A stretch of DNA of 9,416 nt, taken from positions 1 to 9,416 of the forward strand of contig CAZDOY010000080.1 of the NCBI GenBank assembly GCA_964507185.1, written 5' to 3'. Made by a program: the position numbers and the translations under genes. This DNA is from CAVRTJ01 sp964507185. Lineage in GTDB: Bacteria > Acidobacteriota > UBA4820 > DSQY01. Under the pieces are notes generated by a model. The model was not told the DNA's origin. It made no database searches and worked only from the letters and a program-made list of their open reading frames with translations. Positions within the stretch are counted from its first letter, which is position 1. The number at the start of each line of letters is the position of its first letter. Of the stretch, positions 1-6,918 are shown in pieces.

Positions 1-1889
1 AGTTCGATCTGGGCGCCCAGTTCCACGACACGGTTGGGCGGCAGGTTGAAGAAGAACGTGGCGCCCTGGGCGTTGCGCGCCATGAGGGCGAAGAGCCGCT
101 CCCGCCAGATCGCCATGCCCGGCCTGGGCGACGGGATGAGCGTGTCGCGTCCCAGGAAGAAGGTGGTCCGCATGGGCTCGAAGGTGAAGCCGTAGCGCTG
201 GGCCGACTTGAGCAGGGCCGGAACGTCCGGCGTCTCCATGTATCCGTACCTGGCGCGCATGCGGTAGATGCCGTGGCCCATTTCCTCCACGCGGAGCCGC
301 TCCCGCGTGGGGATTCGCGGTACCTCCTCGCTCTCGAGTGTCAGGAGAACCACCCGCTCGTGCATCACGTGGTTGTGTTTCAGGTTGTGCAGGAGCGTCG
401 TCGGAACGCCTTTCGCGTTGCCCGTCATGAAGACCGCCGTGCCTTCGACCGTGTGGGGTTCGTTCCTCTCCAGGTCCGCCAGGAAGAGGTCCGAGGGAAG
501 TTGCTTCTCCTGGATGCGCTCGTAGAGGATTCCGCGGCCGCTCTTCCAGGTCGTCATGAGGGTGAAGCCGACGGCCGCAACCAGCAGGGGGAACCACCCG
601 CCTTCGTGCACCTTCACCATGTTGGCGCCGAAGAACGCCAGGTCGGGAATGGCGAAGAGGGCCGTCACGGGAACAACCACCCAGAGCGGCCAGTGCCAGA
701 GCCACCTGGCGACGAAGAAAAGGAGGATGGTGGTGATGACCATGGTCGTGGTGACGGCCACCCCGTAGGCCGCCGCCAGGTTGTCCGATGTCCTGAATCC
801 GAGCACCAGGGCGATGGTGGCGATCATGAGCATCCAGTTGACGGAGGGGACGTAGATCTGCCCCACGGTTTCCTCTGAGGTGTGGCGGATGTCGAGCCGG
901 GGCGAGAAACCCAGTTGGACCGCCTGGCGGGCGAGGCTGAAGGACCCCGAGATGACCGCCTGCGAGGCGATGATGGTCGCGGCCGTGGAGAGCAGGATCA
1001 GGGGCAGCAGCGCCCAGTGCGGGGCGAGCTTGAAGAAGGGGTTGGCCTCGGCACCCGGATGCGTCATCAGCAGGCCTCCCTGGCCGAAGTAGTTCAGAAC
1101 CAGGGCAGGGAAGACGAGCGAGAACCACGTCAGCCGGATGGGCCCCTTGCCGAAGTGGCCCATGTCCGCGTAGAGCGCCTCGCCGCCCGTCACGACGAGA
1201 AAAACTGCGCCCAGGACCAGAAACCCGCTCGTCCCGTTCCTCAGAAAGAAGTGCACCGCGTGCAGGGGGTTGACCGCCGCGAGGACCTTCGGCGCTTTGA
1301 TGATGCCGTGGATGCCCAGGGCCGCCAGCACACTGAACCAGACCAGCATGACGGGACCGAAGACGGCCCCCACGCCGGCCGTGCCCTTCCGCTGGAAGAG
1401 GAAGAGAAAGATGAGCAGGACGATCGTCAGGGGCACCACGAAGTGACTCAGGCCGGGCGCCGCCACCTCCAGGCCCTCTGCGGCGCTCAGCACCGAGATC
1501 GCGGGCGTGATCATGCCGTCGCCATAGAGCAGGGCCGCACCGAAAACGCCCATGACCGTGAGCAGCCAGAAAAGCCGGCGGTCGGGTGCAAAACGCTTCC
1601 TGGCGATGGCCATGAGGGCCATGATGCCGCCCTCGCCGCTGTTGTCGGCGCGCAGTACCACCACCAGGTACTTGACTGAGATGACGCCCACCAGGGACCA
1701 GAGGATGAGCGAGAGCACACCCAGCACGTTGGCGGGATTCAGCGGGAGGCCATGGCCCCCGGCGAAGCAGACCTTCAAGGCGTAGAGCGGGCTCGTCCCG
1801 ATGTCCCCGAAGACCACGCCAAGGGCCGCGAGGCCGAGAGCGAGATTCCTGGTTTTTTCGGTCTGCTCCGTCCCGGAATGGGCGTCCAT
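1..1889 (-). CDS. kup: Kup-family low-affinity K+ transporter (3' end cut by window edge)
   Basis: Potassium uptake permease of the KUP/HAK/KT family, which imports K+ with H+ across the inner membrane. Reading the minus strand from ATG at 1889 gives an uninterrupted 629 codons plus two bases. Seen hallmarks: GDIGTSPLYA at residues 28-37, LRADNSGEGGIMAL at 79-92, and LYGDGMITPAISVLSAAEGL at about 121-140. A hydrophobic multi-pass region of about 12 helices fills roughly the first 440 residues, followed by a cytoplasmic tail ending NRVVELGAQIEL. E. coli Kup is 622 aa and ends in nearly the same way, so only the stop codon is probably missing. The start is supported by GGAGG at 1898-1894, four bases upstream. 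It lies 99 bp downstream of recD2 on the same strand but has its own promoter candidate. No frameshift is visible. Family assignment is very secure. Confidence 0.97.
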   Translation of the reverse strand, partial: MDAHSGTEQTEKTRNLALGLAALGVVFGDIGTSPLYALKVCFAGGHGLPLNPANVLGVLSLILWSLVGVISVKYLVVVLRADNSGEGGIMALMAIARKRFAPDRRLFWLLTVMGVFGAALLYGDGMITPAISVLSAAEGLEVAAPGLSHFVVPLTIVLLIFLFLFQRKGTAGVGAVFGPVMLVWFSVLAALGIHGIIKAPKVLAAVNPLHAVHFFLRNGTSGFLVLGAVFLVVTGGEALYADMGHFGKGPIRLTWFSLVFPALVLNYFGQGGLLMTHPGAEANPFFKLAPHWALLPLILLSTAATIIASQAVISGSFSLARQAVQLGFSPRLDIRHTSEETVGQIYVPSVNWMLMIATIALVLGFRTSDNLAAAYGVAVTTTMVITTILLFFVARWLWHWPLWVVVPVTALFAIPDLAFFGANMVKVHEGGWFPLLVAAVGFTLMTTWKSGRGILYERIQEKQLPSDLFLADLERNEPHTVEGTAVFMTGNAKGVPTTLLHNLKHNHVMHERVVLLTLESEEVPRIPTRERLRVEEMGHGIYRMRARYGYMETPDVPALLKSAQRYGFTFEPMRTTFFLGRDTLIPSPRPGMAIWRERLFALMARNAQGATFFFNLPPNRVVELGAQIE

Positions 1890-1940
1890 TATGCCTCCAC
1901 GCTCCCGCCTCGCGCCGCCGGTTGGTCAACAATACCTCGA

Positions 1941-1978
1941 CGGACCGGGGATTGTACCACGGTCCGCCGGGAACTCAA
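1941..1978 (-). promoter_or_regulatory. Candidate sigma70 promoter of kup with a dyad over the -10 box
   Basis: On the minus strand TTGAGT (1978-1973, 4/6 match to the -35 consensus) is followed after 16 bp by TACAAT (1956-1951, 5/6 match to -10). Transcription would start near 1944, leaving a leader of about 55 nt before the kup RBS. A perfect 7-bp inverted repeat, CGGACCG (1941-1947) and CGGTCCG (1960-1966), is centred at about 1953.5, inside the -10 hexamer. That position suits a repressor or MerR-like operator better than a terminator, because no U-run follows the stem. The promoter is a motif match; the operator role is inference. Confidence 0.45.
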
Positions 1979-1988
1979 CACCCTCGGT

Positions 1989-4217
1989 TCAAGACCGACC
2001 CCCCGCCATCGCCTCGACGAGCCGTTCCTTCAGCGTGGTCACCCGCTGTCTCGAAGAGACGCGCTTGGCGGCCATGGCGAGCGCGCGGCGCGCGCCCACC
2101 AGGACGACCAGCTTCCTGGCCCTCGTGATGGCCGTGTACAGGAGATTCCGCTGGAGCATCACATAGTGCTGCGTGTGAATCGGTATGACCACGGCGGGGT
2201 ATTCGCTGCCCTGGCTCTTGTGAATGGTGGTCGCGTAGGACAGCATGAGTTCGTCGAGTTCCCCGAAATCGTAGGGCACCTCGCGGCCTTCGAACCGGAC
2301 GGTCAGGGATCGCGCCTCGCCGTCCACGGCCGCGATCCTCCCGATGTCGCCATTGAAGACATCCTTGTCGTAGTCGTTTACCGTCTGCATGACCTTGTCC
2401 CCCGCGCGGAAGGTCCACCCGAACCTCTGTACGCCGGCGGCGGACGGGTTCAAGGCCTCCTGGAGAACGACGTTCAGGTTGCGCGCCCCCAGTTCGCCCC
2501 TCTGCATGGGCGTCAGTACCTGGAGATCTTCCACGGGATCGAGGCCGAACCGCCTCGGGATCGCTTCTCTCACCAGCTTCACGACCTTTGCCACGCCGTC
2601 CTCCGGCTCGTCCGCGGGCACGAAGTAGAAATCCGTCGCTTCCTGTTCTCCCGGCGCGACGGGCAGTTCGGGGGACAGACCGCGGTTCACCCGGTGGGCG
2701 TTGCGCACGATGGCGCTCCGGGCTGCCTGCCTGAAGACCTCCGTCAGCCGTACCACGGGCACCGCCCCCGACCGGATGACATCGCGGAGAACGCAGCCCG
2801 GCCCGACCGAGGGCAACTGGTCCACGTCCCCCACGAGGACGAGGGCCGCCCGCTTCGGTATGGCCCTTATGAGCTGGTGGCTCAACACGACGTCCATCAT
2901 GCTCGTCTCGTCCACCACGAACACGTCTCCGCCGAGCGGCCTGTCGGCGCCGTGCCTGAAGCCGCCCGTCGCGGGGTCGAAGGCCAGCAGCCGGTGGACC
3001 GTCTTCGCTTCCAGTCCGGAGGTTTCCGACAGTCGCTTGGCCGCGCGTCCGGTGGGCGCGCAGAGAACGACCCTCAGCCGCTTGGCACGAAACACCCTGA
3101 TGATCGCGTTCACGAGCGTGGTCTTCCCGACGCCCGGTCCTCCGGTGATGACCATGACCTTGGACCGGAAAGACTGGACGAGCGCCTCCCGCTGGGCCGG
3201 GGCGAGATGCATGCGCAGGCGCCCCTCCACCCAGGCCGCCGCCTTGTCCGCGTCGATGGGCGGACAGGGATGGCGGCCCGCCGCCAGCGCCGCCAGGTCG
3301 GCCGCCAGCCGGCGCTCGGCGTAGTCGATCGGCGCCAGGTAAACCAGTTCCCCGCCTTGCGGCCCGGGTCGAAGGACCAGCCGCTCGTGCTCGACGCCGT
3401 GGCCTACGGCCGCCCCAACGATTTCGACTGGCATGTCGAGCATAGACGCCGTCTTCGAAACGAGGCTTCCCCGCTCGCAGGCGCAGTGGCCCTGGTCGGT
3501 CAGATCCTGAAGCACGTATTCCACGCCGGCCCTCGCCCTGAGATCCGAGTGCGGGTCGATGCCCAGACGCATGGCGATCCGGTCCGCCGTCTTGAATCCG
3601 ATCCCCCGGATGTCCCGCGCCAGCCTGTACGGGTCGGCCTGGACCTTTTCGATGGCCTCCTCCCCGTAGGTCTTGTAGATGCGGAAGGCCCTCGAGGACG
3701 ACACGCCGTGGCCGTGAAGGAAGATCATTATCTCGCGCACCACCTTTTGGGTTTTGAACGCCTCCGTGATGATTTTTCTGCGGCCGGCTCCGATGCCTTC
3801 AACCTCGATGAGCCGCGCCGGCTCCTTTTCGATGACATCGAAGACGCGTTTACCGAAGCGTTCGACCAGCCGCGCGGCGAGCTCCGGCCCTATGCCCTTG
3901 ATCAGGCCGGACGCCAGGTAGCGCCGGATACCTTCTTCCGTGTCCGGCCGGGTGACCCGCAGCGTATCCGCCTTGAACTGCCGGCCGTGCTTGGAATCCA
4001 CGACCCAGCGCCCCTCGGCCGCCAGCCACTCGCCCGCCGACACCGACGGGACGGTGCCCACCACGGCGCACAGATCCCGGAAACCGCGCACCTTCACCTT
4101 GAGCACGCAGAAGCCCGTCTCCCCGCTGTGAAAGGTCACGCGTTCGACGAGCCCCGACAGGCGGTCGGCCGCACCGGGGTCTCTCACTGAATAAGAGTTT
4201 TGCCCCTTCTTCGGCAT
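1989..4217 (-). CDS. recD2: RecD2-type ATP-dependent 5'-3' DNA helicase
   Basis: Superfamily 1B helicase of the RecD/TraA class; RecD2 acts without RecBC in DNA repair and replication-fork maintenance. The 742-aa length fits the family. An N-terminal OB-like segment (about 20-90) is followed by helix-hairpin-helix repeats: LIKGIGPELAARLVERFG (105-122), VEGIGAGRRKII (139-150) and IRGIGFKTADRIAMRLG (203-219). Helicase motifs follow in order: Walker A GGPGVGKTT (359-367), Ia CAPTGRAAKRL (385-395), Walker B VFVVDETSMMD (432-442), III LVGDVDQLPSVGPG (461-474), IV LTEVFRQ (491-497), V YATTIHKSQGSEYP (661-674) and VI LYTAITRARKLVVLVG (693-708). All catalytic motifs look intact. The ATG at 4217 is preceded by AAAGGAGGAG, placing AGGAGG only two bases from the start, an unusually tight spacing. 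No better in-frame start is seen nearby. Kup follows on the same strand after 99 bp. Confidence 0.96.
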   Translation of the reverse strand: MPKKGQNSYSVRDPGAADRLSGLVERVTFHSGETGFCVLKVKVRGFRDLCAVVGTVPSVSAGEWLAAEGRWVVDSKHGRQFKADTLRVTRPDTEEGIRRYLASGLIKGIGPELAARLVERFGKRVFDVIEKEPARLIEVEGIGAGRRKIITEAFKTQKVVREIMIFLHGHGVSSSRAFRIYKTYGEEAIEKVQADPYRLARDIRGIGFKTADRIAMRLGIDPHSDLRARAGVEYVLQDLTDQGHCACERGSLVSKTASMLDMPVEIVGAAVGHGVEHERLVLRPGPQGGELVYLAPIDYAERRLAADLAALAAGRHPCPPIDADKAAAWVEGRLRMHLAPAQREALVQSFRSKVMVITGGPGVGKTTLVNAIIRVFRAKRLRVVLCAPTGRAAKRLSETSGLEAKTVHRLLAFDPATGGFRHGADRPLGGDVFVVDETSMMDVVLSHQLIRAIPKRAALVLVGDVDQLPSVGPGCVLRDVIRSGAVPVVRLTEVFRQAARSAIVRNAHRVNRGLSPELPVAPGEQEATDFYFVPADEPEDGVAKVVKLVREAIPRRFGLDPVEDLQVLTPMQRGELGARNLNVVLQEALNPSAAGVQRFGWTFRAGDKVMQTVNDYDKDVFNGDIGRIAAVDGEARSLTVRFEGREVPYDFGELDELMLSYATTIHKSQGSEYPAVVIPIHTQHYVMLQRNLLYTAITRARKLVVLVGARRALAMAAKRVSSRQRVTTLKERLVEAMAGGRS

Positions 4218-4253
4218 CTCCTCCTTTATAGGTCAAGCGTTGCAGGGCTGCAA
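4218..4253 (-). promoter_or_regulatory. Compact recD2 promoter/RBS candidate with overlapping dyad
   Basis: On the minus strand TTGCAG (4253-4248, only 3/6 to the -35 consensus) lies 17 bp from TATAAA (4230-4225, 5/6 to -10). The -10 runs directly into AAAGGAGG, so the predicted transcript would begin at about 4218, beside the ATG at 4217. It would then be nearly leaderless and the visible Shine-Dalgarno sequence would not be transcribed. The -35 element is one arm of the palindrome TTGCAG-GG-CTGCAA (4240-4253). Either TATAAA is fortuitous and transcription starts farther upstream, or the gene uses a leaderless message. Confidence 0.25.
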
Positions 4254-4293
4254 GGGATGGGAGGGGAATATCGGATTGGGGATGGCATCTTTC

Positions 4294-4327
4294 CTGAAGG
4301 CTAAGGGCCGAGGCCGAAGGCTGAAGA
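4294..4327. repeat. Degenerate heptamer array, CTGAAGG type (5 units)
   Basis: The units read CTGAAGG, CTAAGGG, CCGAGG (one base short), CCGAAGG and CTGAAGA. They sit in the divergent spacer between recD2 and the small plus-strand gene. No reading frame or protein function explains them. Other arrays with the same 7-nt period but different unit sequences occur in the spacers at 4849-4876, 4927-4947, 9275-9302 and 9375-9395. Confidence 0.6.
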
Positions 4328-4329
4328 GA

Positions 4330-4385
4330 GGACTTCGGACGGCTGGGAGCCGGCCCTCGGAGGCTCGGAGGCCCCCGAAGCGTCC
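4330..4385. repeat. Imperfect stem-loop with nested hairpin and 8-bp tandem duplication
   Basis: GGACTTCGG (4330-4338) can pair with CCGAAGCGTCC (4375-4385) as a 9-bp stem with a two-base bulge. Nested inside are a small hairpin CGGCT-GGG-AGCCG (4340-4352) and a tandem duplication of CTCGGAGG (4356-4363 and 4364-4371). No U-run follows on either strand, so it does not look like a classical intrinsic terminator. It could be a REP-like palindromic element or chance structure in GC-rich DNA. Confidence 0.3.
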
Positions 4386-4464
4386 TGCTCGCATACTCCA
4401 CTATCCCGGCTGAACCACGGGGGGAATAGGCGCAGATTCCTCGGAGTTTAACTGGTGTATTTCC

Positions 4465-4480
4465 TGGCTCAGAAGTTGGT
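4465..4480 (+). promoter_or_regulatory. Weak sigma54-like -24/-12 candidate
   Basis: TGGCTCAGAAGTTGGT fits the -24/-12 layout: TGGC and TTG are correctly spaced. It carries GG where the normally invariant GC of the -12 element should be, plus one mismatch in the -24 box. The predicted start, about 4491, abuts the RBS AGGAGG (4493-4498) of the downstream gene. An extended -10 candidate (TG followed by TGTAAA just downstream) competes with it. The -12 mismatch makes this a low-confidence call. Confidence 0.15.
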
Positions 4481-4504
4481 GTAAAGCCATTCAGGAGGTG
4501 GCTA

Positions 4505-4804
4505 ATGCGCATGTTGATGAAGATCGGAATGCCGGTTGAAGCGGGCAACAAGGCCATCAAGGACGGCTCCATGCCGAAAACGGTGATGGCCTTCGTGGAG
4601 CAGTTCAAACCCGAGGCGTGCTACTTCATCGCCGAGGGCGGTCGGCGCACTGGCTACTTCTTCTTCGACCTCAAGGAGCCCTCGGACATCCCTTCGGCGG
4701 CAGAGCCCTTCTTCTTCGCTTTGGGCGCGTCGATCGAGTTCACGCCCGCCATGAACCTCGAGGACATGAAAGCCGGAATCGGGAAGTTCATGGCCGGGAA
4801 GTGA
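4505..4804 (+). CDS. Small uncharacterised alpha/beta protein (99 aa)
   Basis: A 99-aa cytoplasmic protein with no signal peptide or membrane segment. The start is well supported by AGGAGG at 4493-4498, six bases before the ATG. Predicted order is strand (MRMLMKIGMPV), helix with a conserved-looking AGNKAIKDG (13-21), strand hairpin ACYFIAEGG...GYFFFDL (38-56), a short helix through PSDIPSAAEPFFF, strand SIEFTPAMN, and a final helix. This resembles ferredoxin-like alpha/beta-barrel small proteins (ABM- or DUF3303-like). From memory, close relatives of this type are common as uncharacterised proteins of about 95 aa, some carrying an unsupported pantothenate synthetase label. I would not transfer that label: the protein lacks the length and motifs of PanC. 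It stands alone, divergent from recD2 and convergent with the rhomboid gene. Reality of the gene is secure; function is unknown. Confidence 0.85.
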   Translation: MRMLMKIGMPVEAGNKAIKDGSMPKTVMAFVEQFKPEACYFIAEGGRRTGYFFFDLKEPSDIPSAAEPFFFALGASIEFTPAMNLEDMKAGIGKFMAGK

Positions 4805-4848
4805 TCGCGCCACAACCGCCCTTGCAGAACCGGCTTGGACTTAGTCGG

Positions 4849-4876
4849 GTTAGAGGGAAGAGGTAAGAAGGAAGAA
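4849..4876. repeat. Degenerate heptamer array, GNAAGAR type (4 units)
   Basis: Four consecutive 7-nt units with no indels: GTTAGAG, GGAAGAG, GTAAGAA and GGAAGAA. The array lies 45 bp after the stop of the 99-aa gene. The 186-bp stretch 4805-4990 otherwise contains no gene, and I see no clear terminator in it. Confidence 0.6.
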
Positions 4877-4926
4877 GACCTGCGGCAAGCGGAAAGCCTT
4901 TGAAGGCCCGACAAACGCCGTCTTCG

Positions 4927-4947
4927 CCTTTGCCCTTTGCCCTTTAC
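4927..4947. repeat. Tandem heptamer array, CCTTTGC type (3 units)
   Basis: CCTTTGC, CCTTTGC and CCTTTAC follow one another without a gap. The array is 43 bp from the assembly gap. If more such low-complexity sequence lies beyond, it could have contributed to the break in assembly (inference). Confidence 0.65.
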
Positions 4948-4990
4948 CCAAGGCGCCGTCGAAGGCAATCTCCAACTAGATCACTCGATC

Positions 4991-5090
4991 NNNNNNNNNN
5001 NNNNNNNNNNNNNNNNNNNNNNNNNNNNNNNNNNNNNNNNNNNNNNNNNNNNNNNNNNNNNNNNNNNNNNNNNNNNNNNNNNNNNNNNNN
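4991..5090. other. Assembly gap (100 N)
   Basis: Exactly 100 N, the conventional placeholder for a scaffold gap of unknown size. It removes the 3' end of the rhomboid gene. Any apparent reading through the N run, including a stop at 4976, is not evidence of the true C-terminus. Sequence between the rhomboid end and the 99-aa gene may also be missing. Confidence 0.98.
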
Positions 5091-6634
5091 TCCTCGATGA
5101 TCGTCTTTCGTTCGGCGAGCTTCTTGTTGGCCATCTGGATGGTCGCGCGGCTGTTCTGGCGGGCGCCCTCCACGTAGAAGCGGACGGCTTCCCGCGTCGC
5201 CGCGGCGTACTTCAGGTAGGCCTGCTGAAGCGCGAAGTTCGACGAGCCTCTGTCCGGTTGGTCTCTTTCGAGGTTCTTGTAGAGTCCGTCCCACAGGGGC
5301 AGGATCTGCTTTTCGAGCCGCTCCGCGAATTGTTCGTCGGTGAGTTTTCCGGCCCGGCCCTCGCTGATCAGGGTCTTGAAGGTCGCCGCGGTTTCCGTGT
5401 CCGCCCTGGCGCACTGGATCACGTCGCGGCGGAACGCCAGATCCTTCCGTACGCTCCGGCTCGGATGGAGCAGCGGCGCCCACATCACGGCGATCGCCAC
5501 GGCCCCGAAGGCCCCTGCGCGCAGTATGCGCGGCAGCTGCCCGCTCCGCCTCTTTTCGATGTCGAGCGGTCTGGCGAGGAGGAATCCCATCAGAAACCCG
5601 CTGACGAGGCCTCCCACGTGGGCCGCGTTGTCTATCCCGTGCTGGGTGAAACTGAAGATCAGCGCGTAGGCCACGAATATCGTCAATATGTTCCGATAGC
5701 GCTTCATGAACGACAGGGGCAGGTCGTTGTCCTTCCTCAACAGGAAGGCCAGCATGCCCCCGATGATGCCGAAGATGGCCCCCGAGGCCCCCGCGCTGTT
5801 CACGCCCGAGTGCCAGAGCAGGCTCGAGAGACTCGCCGCCACGCCGGAGAAAAGATAGAGCGCGAGAAAATAGACGCTTCCGAAAAATTTCTCCACCATG
5901 CGGCCGATGTCGTAGAGCACCCACATGTTGAAGAAGATGTGCATGAAACCGAAATGGATGAACAGGCACGCAAAAAGGCGCCACCACTGGCCGTCCATGG
6001 TCAGCGGGCCGAAGTTCGTGCCCCAGTGGATGGCCATCTCGGGGTTGACCTTGTAGAACCCGGCGCCGGACAGCCCCATGAGCAGGTAGACGAGGACGTT
6101 GGCGGCGACGAGGCCGCGCGTCACGACCGGTGCGGCGTCCAGTTTTTGGAGTTTGATCTGAAAGTCGGCGTGCTCGGCGGCGGCATCGAGAAAATCTCCC
6201 GTGGCGACCCGGGGCAGGCGACCGGCTATGGTCGACGCATCCGCCTCGCCCCCGGCCTCGAAGGCGATCAGGAGGGGCGGCGCGCCTTCCGCCCTGACCT
6301 CCAGGCGGACGTACCGTCCCGAACGGGCGACATTGACGATCTCGCTCATCGGAAAGCACGCATCGACGGGCACGGACGGACGGAAGTTCCTGTACTGCTT
6401 CCCCACGACCCGAACCGTATTCTCGTCTATGTGGACGCTTCCCTTGCCCAGGAGGCGCAGGCCGCCGGACGGCGTCCGGGCGAGGACCCTTCGCCCCGTC
6501 GGCGCGCCGAATCGGACCTCGAAGGTTCGGCCCGGCGGCGGTCCGCCGCCGGATTGGTCGGCATCCGAGAAACCCACCGGCCCGCTGTGCGAGACCGAGG
6601 CGTCTTCCCCGGGCTGTTTGTCGTCGTCTCTCAC
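5091..6634 (-). CDS. Rhomboid-family intramembrane serine protease (C-terminus lost in gap)
   Basis: Polytopic inner-membrane protease that cleaves transmembrane substrates. 514 residues are visible. The catalytic dyad is Ser284 in GASGAIFG (282-289) and His339 in NAAHVGGLVSG (336-346). The HxxxN motif that helps form the oxyanion hole is at H232/N236 in IHFGFMHIFFN, and the L1-loop WWR is at 217-219. Predicted helices: about 171-192, 219-242, 250-273, 281-299, 312-330, 334-354, plus a seventh at 371-389. An unusual N-terminal region (1-165) contains beta-rich sequence around VHIDENTVRVVGK and FPMSEIVNVARSGRYVRLEV that looks PH/GRAM-like. After helix 7 comes a charged helical tail running into the gap. 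The start is GTG at 6634, with GGGTGA six bases upstream; a stop at 6643-6641 excludes a longer start. The substrate is unknown. All active-site residues are present, so it is probably active. Confidence 0.93.
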
Positions 6635-6715
6635 GGCACATCACCCGTCATCTACGACATTGTACCTTATGCCCCAGCAAACCGGGCCTCCGTTTCGTCC
6701 TCCGCACACTCTCAT

Positions 6716-6749
6716 AGCGAGCCCTTAAATCTTATCGGGCAGGCTCGCT
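6716..6749. repeat. 8-bp perfect inverted repeat around an AT-rich core
   Basis: AGCGAGCC (6716-6723) and GGCTCGCT (6742-6749) flank an 18-nt partly AT-rich core in otherwise very GC-rich DNA. On the minus strand this lies about 80-115 nt upstream of the rhomboid start. The core contains TAAGAT, a 4/6 match to a -10 box, so it could be an operator around a promoter or an RNA hairpin in a leader. No T-run follows on either strand that would make it a clear terminator. Confidence 0.35.
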
Positions 6750-6761
6750 TTGCAGGGAAAG

Positions 6762-6856
6762 GGGCACGCCGCCCGGGTGATGACGGTGGGCAACGCGGCC
6801 GTCCGCGACACCCTCGTCTCCTTCCCGTCCTGACGGGACCGGACGGCGTGCCCACC
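6762..6856 (-). other. Leader/spacer region with mutually exclusive long-range pairings
   Basis: The 284-bp spacer 6635-6918 holds no gene. Within it GGGCACGCCG (6762-6771) is a perfect 10-bp inverted match to CGGCGTGCCC (6844-6853), and GGTGGGCA (6785-6792) is a perfect 8-bp match to TGCCCACC (6849-6856). The two pairings share 6849-6853 and so cannot form together. Local hairpins TCCCGT-CCTG-ACGGGA (6823-6838) and CGCGG/CCGCG (about 6795-6808) lie between the arms. This could be the 3' end of the DUF4197 message or a leader of the rhomboid gene. Chance pairing in GC-rich DNA is possible. Confidence 0.3.
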
Positions 6857-6918
6857 CATCCGCGGAACCCTCACCGGGCCCGAACGAGACGCCCTTCCCG
6901 GAGCAGGGCGGATGACGT

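Noticed and set aside
273..1679. Plus-strand open frames of 201 and 265 codons within kup
   Set aside because: Antisense shadows of kup; products are charged, repetitive sequence without family features.
1752..4190. 812-codon open frame on the plus strand antisense to recD2
   Set aside because: It mirrors recD2, whose helicase motifs are unmistakable on the other strand. Long antisense open frames are expected in GC-rich genes, and its product is biased low-complexity sequence without a recognisable domain.
3850..4608. 252-codon minus-strand frame overlapping the recD2 5' end and the 99-aa gene
   Set aside because: It crosses the intergenic heptamers and stem-loop and overlaps two genes in other frames; no RBS or domain.
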